Assembly: GCF_024170005.1 (NCBI RefSeq)
Contig: NZ_JALJXJ010000004.1
Location: forward strand, 310,001 to 374,000
Length of the DNA: 64,000 nt
Direction: 5' to 3'
Origin: Azospirillum lipoferum
GTDB taxonomy: Bacteria; Pseudomonadota; Alphaproteobacteria; Azospirillales; Azospirillaceae
Shown: piece after piece, positions 59,164-64,000 of the stretch
How the letters are laid out: each line of letters begins with the position of its first letter
Numbering within the stretch: position 1 is the first letter of the stretch
Notes under the pieces: generated by a model
Databases searched by the model: none
What the model saw: the letters and a program-made list of their open reading frames with translations, nothing else
What the model was told of the DNA's origin: nothing
Translations under genes and position numbers: made by a program

Positions 59164-60708
59164 CTATTCCATCACCGCCGCTTCCTCCGGTGCCTGGGCT
59201 CCCGCCTTCGGCCGCCGGAGCAGCAGCAGCATCGGGATCACCAGCAGGGCGACATACATCATCAGCTTGAAGTCATCGATGTAGGCGATCATCGCCGCCT
59301 GCTGGGTGACCTGGGCGTTCAGCATCGCCAGCGCCTGCGGCGACGCGGTGACCTGCTCCGTCATCGCCTGGGAAAAGGGTGTCAGATGTGCGGACAGACT
59401 GGCGTGGTTGACCTGGGTGTTCTGCGACAGCAGGGTCATCACCACCGAGATGCCGACACTGCTGCCCAGGTTGCGGACGAGGCTGAACAGGCTGGCGGCG
59501 TCGGTGCGCAGCCGGGGCTCCAGCGTGGCGAAGGCGATGGTGCTGAGCGGCACGAACACCAGCCCCAACCCCAGCCCCTGCACCACGCCGCTGACGATGA
59601 TCGGTCCGCGGTCCATCACGATGGTGAAGCCGGTCATGTACCACAGCGACCAGCTGGTCAGCAGCACGCCGGCCAGGATCAGCAGCCGGGCGTCCACCCT
59701 GCGCACCAGCCGGCCGACCGCCAGCATCGAGATCATCGTGCCGACGCCGCGCGGCGCCAGCACCAGCCCGGTGGTGACCGTCGGGTAGCCCAGCAGGTTC
59801 TGCAGCATCGGCGGCAGCAGCGCCATCGTCGCCAGCAGGATCACGCCGATCACGAAGATCAGGATCAGCCCGGTAACGAAGTTGCGGTCGCGCAGCAGGG
59901 CCGGGTCGATGAAGGGCTCGGTCCTGGCATTGCCGCGGGCGGTGGCGATGTGGATGGCGAAGACCCAGAAGGCGCAGGCGGCCAGCGCCGTCTCGATCCA
60001 GATCTCGGTCGCGCCGAACCAGTCCAGCTGCTCGCCGCGGTCCAGCAGCATCTGGAAGGCACCGACCGCCAGCCCCAGCATGGCGAAGCCGAAGAAATCG
60101 AAGCTGCGGAGGCGGCCCTTGGTCTCGTGCAGGAAGACCGCCATGCCGGCGAAGGCCAGCAGCCCGACCGGCAGGTTGATGTAGAAGACCCAGCGCCAGC
60201 TGAAGCTGTCGGTCAGCCAGCCGCCCAGCGTCGGGCCGGCAATCGGACCAACCATGATGCCGGCCCCCCATAGCGCCATCGCCTGCCCGTGCCGCTCCTT
60301 CGGGTTTATATCCAGCAGCACCGACTGCGACAAGGGCACCAGCGCCGCGCCGAAGATGCCCTGCACCAGCCGGAAGGCCACCATCTGCGTCAGGCTGCCG
60401 GCCAGCCCGCAGAGTACCGACGCGGCGGTGAATCCCGCCACCGCGATCAGGAACAACCGCTTGCGCCCGAACCGGTCCGCCATCCAACCGGTGGCCGGCG
60501 TGGCGATGGCAGCGGCGACGATGTAGGAGGTCAGCACCCAGGTAATGGTGTCCTGCGCCGCCCCCAGGCTGCCCTGCATGCTGGGCAGGGCGACGTTGGC
60601 GATGGTGGTGTCCAGCACCTGCATGATGGTGGCGAGCATGATCGACACGGTGATCATGCCACGATGCTTCACCTCATGCGGGGCTGCGGAGGATTGGGTG
60701 GCGGCCAT
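59164..60708 (-). CDS. emrB: DHA2-family MFS multidrug transporter, EmrB type
   Basis: The 514-residue inner-membrane protein has 14 hydrophobic segments. Marks are LDTTIANVALPSMQGSLGAA near residue 33, SYIVAAAIATPATGWMADRF, LVQGIFGAALVPLSQSVLLD and the middle GWLTDSFSWRWVFYINLPVG, the DHA2 set. It is thought to pump lipophilic drugs or acids out by proton antiport, with EmrA extending to the outer membrane. It lies 34 bases after emrA in the marR-emrA-emrB set. Confidence 0.95.
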   Translation of the reverse strand: MAATQSSAAPHEVKHRGMITVSIMLATIMQVLDTTIANVALPSMQGSLGAAQDTITWVLTSYIVAAAIATPATGWMADRFGRKRLFLIAVAGFTAASVLCGLAGSLTQMVAFRLVQGIFGAALVPLSQSVLLDINPKERHGQAMALWGAGIMVGPIAGPTLGGWLTDSFSWRWVFYINLPVGLLAFAGMAVFLHETKGRLRSFDFFGFAMLGLAVGAFQMLLDRGEQLDWFGATEIWIETALAACAFWVFAIHIATARGNARTEPFIDPALLRDRNFVTGLILIFVIGVILLATMALLPPMLQNLLGYPTVTTGLVLAPRGVGTMISMLAVGRLVRRVDARLLILAGVLLTSWSLWYMTGFTIVMDRGPIIVSGVVQGLGLGLVFVPLSTIAFATLEPRLRTDAASLFSLVRNLGSSVGISVVMTLLSQNTQVNHASLSAHLTPFSQAMTEQVTASPQALAMLNAQVTQQAAMIAYIDDFKLMMYVALLVIPMLLLLRRPKAGAQAPEEAAVME

Positions 60709-60742
60709 GGAATGCCTGCGGATGATATGATGCGTGGTTGCC

Positions 60743-61855
60743 TTACCGGATCGCCGCCACCGCGTTGCCGATGGCTCCCGGCAATGGGCGGCTGTAGTGG
60801 GTGTCGACCTCCACCTCGGCGCTGAGGCCGGTGCGTAGCGGCACGGCGTCGCCGCCTGCTTGGTCGATGCGCAGGCGGACCGGCACGCGCTGCACCACCT
60901 TCACCCAGTTGCCGGTGGCGTTCTGGGCGGGCAGGACCGAGAATTCCGATCCGGTACCGGCGCCGATGCTCTCGACATGAGCGGTCAGGGTGCGGCCGGA
61001 ATAGGCATCCAGCACCACGGTCGCGGTCTGGCCGACCGCCATATGGGTCAGGTCGGTTTCCTTGAAGTTGGCCTCGACCCAGCTCGACCCGCTCATCACT
61101 AGACTGACCGCCGACAGCCCGACCGAGGCATACTGCCCGACCAGCAGCCGGTCGGTCTGGCTGACCACGCCATCGGCCGGCGCGGTCACCACCGTGTGGT
61201 CGAGATCGCGCTGCGCAGAGGCTTTCTTCGCCAGCGCTTCCAGCACCGTCGGATGACGGTCGGTCGGGATGTCGGGATCGCCGCCAAGGGCAGCGCGGGC
61301 GCTGATCACCGCCTGCTTTTCCGTGTTCAGATCCTGCTGCGCCGCCATCAAATCGTGGCGTACGGAATCGTAGGTCGCGCGCGCAGCGACGCCGGTCTTC
61401 AGCAAATCCTGCTGGCGCTGGAACTCGCGCTGCTCAAAGGAGACCTTCTCTTCCGCCGCAGCCTGCTTGGCCTGCACCTCGCCCAGGTCGGCGCGCAGCT
61501 GCTCCACCTTCAGCCGGGCCGAAGCCAGCGCGGCATCGGCCTGTTGCAGGGCCAGCCGGTAAGGCTCGTCATCGATGCGGAACAGCAGGTCGCCACGATG
61601 GACCGGCTGGTTCTCATGCACCGCCACCTCGACGATGCGGCCGGAGACGTCCGGGCTGATCGTCACCTTGTCCTGCTGGACATAGGCGTTGTCGGTCGAG
61701 ACATAGCGTCCGCCCACGACATACTCATAGCCGCCGCCGACCGCCACCAGCAGCGGCAGGGCGGCCATCAGCAGCCAGCGGCGCCAGCGCGTCCGGCGGA
61801 CGGGCTTCACGGCGTCAGGACGGGTGTCGGTATCGCGGTCGGTCACGGCGGTCAT
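60743..61855 (-). CDS. emrA: HlyD-family membrane-fusion protein EmrA
   Basis: From ATG 61855 it has 370 residues; an upstream continuation of the frame overlaps marR and is a shadow. A basic N-terminus with PVRRTRWRRWLLMAALPLLV is the membrane anchor. Then VVGGRYVSTDNAYVQQDKVT, ISPDVSGRIVEVAVHENQPV and the coiled coil at about 105-200 follow, and the beta-barrel part has VVTAPADGVVSQTDRLLVGQ. It is the periplasmic adaptor of EmrB. It is 35 bases downstream of marR. Confidence 0.94.
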   Translation of the reverse strand: MTAVTDRDTDTRPDAVKPVRRTRWRRWLLMAALPLLVAVGGGYEYVVGGRYVSTDNAYVQQDKVTISPDVSGRIVEVAVHENQPVHRGDLLFRIDDEPYRLALQQADAALASARLKVEQLRADLGEVQAKQAAAEEKVSFEQREFQRQQDLLKTGVAARATYDSVRHDLMAAQQDLNTEKQAVISARAALGGDPDIPTDRHPTVLEALAKKASAQRDLDHTVVTAPADGVVSQTDRLLVGQYASVGLSAVSLVMSGSSWVEANFKETDLTHMAVGQTATVVLDAYSGRTLTAHVESIGAGTGSEFSVLPAQNATGNWVKVVQRVPVRLRIDQAGGDAVPLRTGLSAEVEVDTHYSRPLPGAIGNAVAAIR

Positions 61856-61890
61856 TGCGATCGGGTCCCGAAGGAAAAAGACGGAGTGCG

Positions 61891-62403
61891 TCAGGCTTTG
61901 GCAGCGATCTTTTCGGCAACGATCTTTTCGGGCGGCTCGGTCCGGCGGTCGGACAGGTTGGCGCGCATGTGGGCCAACATTTCGATCAGCTTGGCTTCGG
62001 CGTCGGACGGCAGGCCGGCCAACGCCTCCGCATAGATTTCGGCGGCGAGAGCCCGGCCCTGCTCCAGCACCGCATGCGCCTTCGGCGTCAGGTGCGGCAA
62101 CCGGGCGCGACGGTCGGTCGGATCGGCATGGCGTTCGATCCAGCCGCCCTCCTCCATCCGGTCGATCTGCCGACAGAGGGTGATCGGCTCGATCTCCAGC
62201 AGGTCGGCCAGCGTCGCCTGCTTGATCCCCTCGTTCCTTGCCAGCGTGGCGATCACCGACCATTGCGCACGGGTCAGGCCGAGATGACGGGCACGCTGGT
62301 CGAAACGGACGCGTATCATGCGCGCCGTGTCGGCCAGGACGACGCCCAAGCTCATGGAATGGGGAGGTACGGAGCGGGTATCGGCGGTGGAGGACATCGG
62401 CAT
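61891..62403 (-). CDS. MarR-family transcriptional regulator
   Basis: The 170-residue winged-helix protein has [20 protein letters not shown], the recognition part [20 protein letters not shown] and the wing [20 protein letters not shown] with the conserved DPTDRR. MarR proteins release DNA when a phenolic or drug ligand binds. It is the first gene before emrA and emrB and likely represses itself and the pump at the two sites at 62407 and 62437. The start could be ATG 62403 or 62397; neither has a strong ribosome-binding site. Confidence 0.92.
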   Translation of the reverse strand: MPMSSTADTRSVPPHSMSLGVVLADTARMIRVRFDQRARHLGLTRAQWSVIATLARNEGIKQATLADLLEIEPITLCRQIDRMEEGGWIERHADPTDRRARLPHLTPKAHAVLEQGRALAAEIYAEALAGLPSDAEAKLIEMLAHMRANLSDRRTEPPEKIVAEKIAAKA

Positions 62404-62406
62404 ATC

Positions 62407-62420
62407 ATAAGCTTACTTAT
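62407..62420. promoter_or_regulatory. MarR-type operator, site 1
   Basis: ATAAG-CTTA-CTTAT is a perfect inverted repeat starting four bases upstream of the marR ATG. Binding there would block ribosome access and transcription. Confidence 0.65.
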
Positions 62421-62436
62421 CAGTCCTTCGAAACTA

Positions 62437-62450
62437 ATAAGCCTGCTTAT
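62437..62450. promoter_or_regulatory. MarR-type operator, site 2
   Basis: ATAAG-CCTG-CTTAT has the same arms and spacing as site 1, with centres exactly 30 bases apart, nearly three DNA turns. The two lie on one face of the helix. Confidence 0.65.
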
Positions 62451-62621
62451 CATCGGCAATCCTCACGGCGTGCATGGCAGAGCCACGCCGGCGTCGCGCC
62501 TCCGACGTCCGAGACAGGATCGCGCCTCTGGCGCGCGCGACAGGAGATTGCTAAGGTGCCCACCCGTTTCGTTCCATTCCTTTCGCCAACTCGCCCAAAT
62601 CGACCAGCTGAGGACCGATCC

Positions 62622-64000
62622 ATGCCGCACTACCGTTCCCGCACCTCCACCCACGGCCGCAACATGGCGGGCGCGCGCGGCCTGTGGCGGGCAACCGGCA
62701 TGAAGGATGGCGATTTCGGCAAGCCGATCATCGCCATCGCCAACTCCTTCACCCAGTTCGTCCCCGGCCACGTCCATCTGAAGGATCTGGGCCAGTTGGT
62801 GGCGCGCGAGATCGAGAAGGCTGGCGGCGTGGCGAAGGAGTTCAACACCATCGCAGTGGACGACGGCATCGCCATGGGCCATGGCGGCATGCTGTACAGC
62901 CTGCCTTCGCGCGAGCTGATCGCCGACGCGGTGGAGTACATGGCAAACGCCCATTGCGCCGATGCTCTGGTCTGCATCTCCAACTGCGACAAGATCACTC
63001 CCGGCATGCTGATGGCCGCAATGCGGCTGAACATCCCGGCGGTCTTCGTCTCCGGCGGCCCGATGGAGGCCGGCAAGGTCAAGTGGCGCGGCAAGGTGAA
63101 GTCGGTCGACCTGATCGACGCCATGGTCGCCGCCGCCGACCCGACCGTCTCCGACGAGGAGGCGGCGGAGATGGAGCGCGGGTCCTGCCCGACCTGCGGC
63201 TCCTGCTCCGGCATGTTCACCGCCAACTCGATGAACTGCCTGACCGAGGCGCTGGGTCTGTCGCTGCCCGGCAACGGCACCATCCTGGCGACCCACGCCG
63301 ACCGCAAGGAGCTGTTCTTGGCAGCCGGCCGGATGGCGGTCGACCTCTGCCGCCGCTGGTACCAGGAGGAAGATGCCACCGCCCTGCCGCGCGGCATCGC
63401 CACCAAGGAAGCATTCGAGAACGCGATGACGCTGGACATCGCCATGGGCGGTTCCACCAACACCGTCCTGCACATCCTGGCGGCGGCACAGGAGGGTGGC
63501 ATCGATTTCACCATGGCCGACATCGACCGGTTGTCGCGCCGCGTCCCCAACGTCTGCAAGGTCGCTCCCGCCGTGTCCGACGTCCATATCGAGGACGTGC
63601 ACCGCGCCGGCGGCATCTTTGGCATCCTGGGCGAGCTGGACCGCGCCGGCCTGCTGAACCGCGAGGCGCCGACCGTCCATGCTCCCACGCTGGGCGACGC
63701 GCTGGACCGCTGGGACGTGATGCGCACCCAGGACCAGTCCGTCCACACCCTGTACCGTGCCGCCCCCGGCGGCATCCCGACCGTCGTGCCTTTCAGCCAG
63801 GAGCGCCGCTGGCCGGAACTGGACCTCGACCGCGAGAGGGGCGTGATCCGCAAGGCTGAAAAGGCCTTCAGTCAGGACGGCGGCCTCGCCGTGCTGTACG
63901 GCAACATCGCCGAGAACGGCTGCATCGTGAAGACGGCGGGCGTCGACGCTTCCAATCTCGTCTTCGCCGGCCCGGCCCGTGTCTTCGAGAGCCAGGACGA
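62622..64000 (+). CDS. ilvD: dihydroxy-acid dehydratase, 3' end outside the window
   Basis: IlvD dehydrates 2,3-dihydroxy acids in valine, isoleucine and leucine synthesis, using an iron-sulfur cluster. The frame opens at ATG 62622 with AGGA upstream and stays open to the edge, so 459 of about 616 residues are seen. [20 protein letters not shown] (cluster Cys), [20 protein letters not shown] (second cluster motif) and [11 protein letters not shown] are typical of the E. coli-like long form. It diverges from the marR-emr genes and has no neighbouring ilv gene in view. Confidence 0.95.
   Translation, partial: MPHYRSRTSTHGRNMAGARGLWRATGMKDGDFGKPIIAIANSFTQFVPGHVHLKDLGQLVAREIEKAGGVAKEFNTIAVDDGIAMGHGGMLYSLPSRELIADAVEYMANAHCADALVCISNCDKITPGMLMAAMRLNIPAVFVSGGPMEAGKVKWRGKVKSVDLIDAMVAAADPTVSDEEAAEMERGSCPTCGSCSGMFTANSMNCLTEALGLSLPGNGTILATHADRKELFLAAGRMAVDLCRRWYQEEDATALPRGIATKEAFENAMTLDIAMGGSTNTVLHILAAAQEGGIDFTMADIDRLSRRVPNVCKVAPAVSDVHIEDVHRAGGIFGILGELDRAGLLNREAPTVHAPTLGDALDRWDVMRTQDQSVHTLYRAAPGGIPTVVPFSQERRWPELDLDRERGVIRKAEKAFSQDGGLAVLYGNIAENGCIVKTAGVDASNLVFAGPARVFESQD

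Noticed and set aside
1..64000. tRNA, rRNA, prophage or insertion sequence genes
   Set aside because: No cloverleaf, rRNA segment, integrase or transposase was recognised on reading either strand.

Overview
This is a G+C-rich window with alphaproteobacterial gene content. It has an aapJQMP amino-acid transporter, CheD, several chemoreceptors, a HisKA_2-type kinase, TRAP transporters and surface-polysaccharide precursor genes. A dispersed 'ccctctcccc...ggggagaggg...gtgaggggg' palindromic repeat lies between and even inside genes. The mix suggests a Rhodospirillales soil or plant-associated bacterium such as Azospirillum; the genus is inference, because no rRNA or species marker is present. No prophage, insertion sequence, CRISPR array, rRNA or tRNA was recognised.

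Layout. 1-9.2 kb: a cut-off unknown gene, an EEP-family hydrolase, cheD, a PBP4-type peptidase, an FHA protein, an MFS exporter, a small HTH protein and a histidine kinase. 9.4-18.3 kb: aapJ-aapQMP followed by an OmpR-type regulator, then a chemoreceptor and an orphan AapJ-like binding protein; this looks like a linked uptake and sensing block for amino acids. 18.3-30.3 kb: a five-gene LIV-type ABC importer diverges from a complete lower protocatechuate pathway (3-oxoadipate CoA-transferase A and B, pcaF, D, C, B, H, G). The genes suffice to take protocatechuate to succinyl-CoA and acetyl-CoA, and the importer probably brings in an aromatic acid. The divergent promoter carries PcaR-like palindromes. 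A second chemoreceptor converges on pcaG.

32.7-37.8 kb: a gluconate-type module (gntK-dctQMP) with a divergent LacI-family regulator and two LacI-type operators. 37.9-46.4 kb: an AMP-phosphorylase-like member of the thymidine phosphorylase family, a beta-CASP metallo-beta-lactamase nuclease, then a yhiI-rbbA-yhhJ-type export operon in which the dispersed repeat is translated in frame in two proteins. 46.4-50.3 kb: phosphoglucomutase/phosphomannomutase, UDP-glucose dehydrogenase and GalU, which make UDP-glucose and UDP-glucuronate for envelope polysaccharides. 50.7-53.5 kb: an RluA-type pseudouridine synthase, two GNAT proteins and a higBA toxin-antitoxin pair whose toxin frame has ACG where ATG is expected. 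54.1-58 kb: O-antigen ligase, a GT9 glycosyltransferase and a GT-C membrane protein. 58.2-64 kb: a DUF2934 protein, a Cys-rich copper-binding four-helix protein, an emrAB efflux pair with a MarR regulator and two operators, and the start of ilvD.

The main points for a second look are the repeat family (between binding-protein and permease genes of two ABC importers, and inside two reading frames), the higB start codon, a bipartite GTTCA motif shared by the aapJ and chemoreceptor promoters, the PcaR-like operators, and two tandem palindromes plus a small frame upstream of the O-antigen ligase. Start codons were chosen by reading ribosome-binding sites; no database search was possible.
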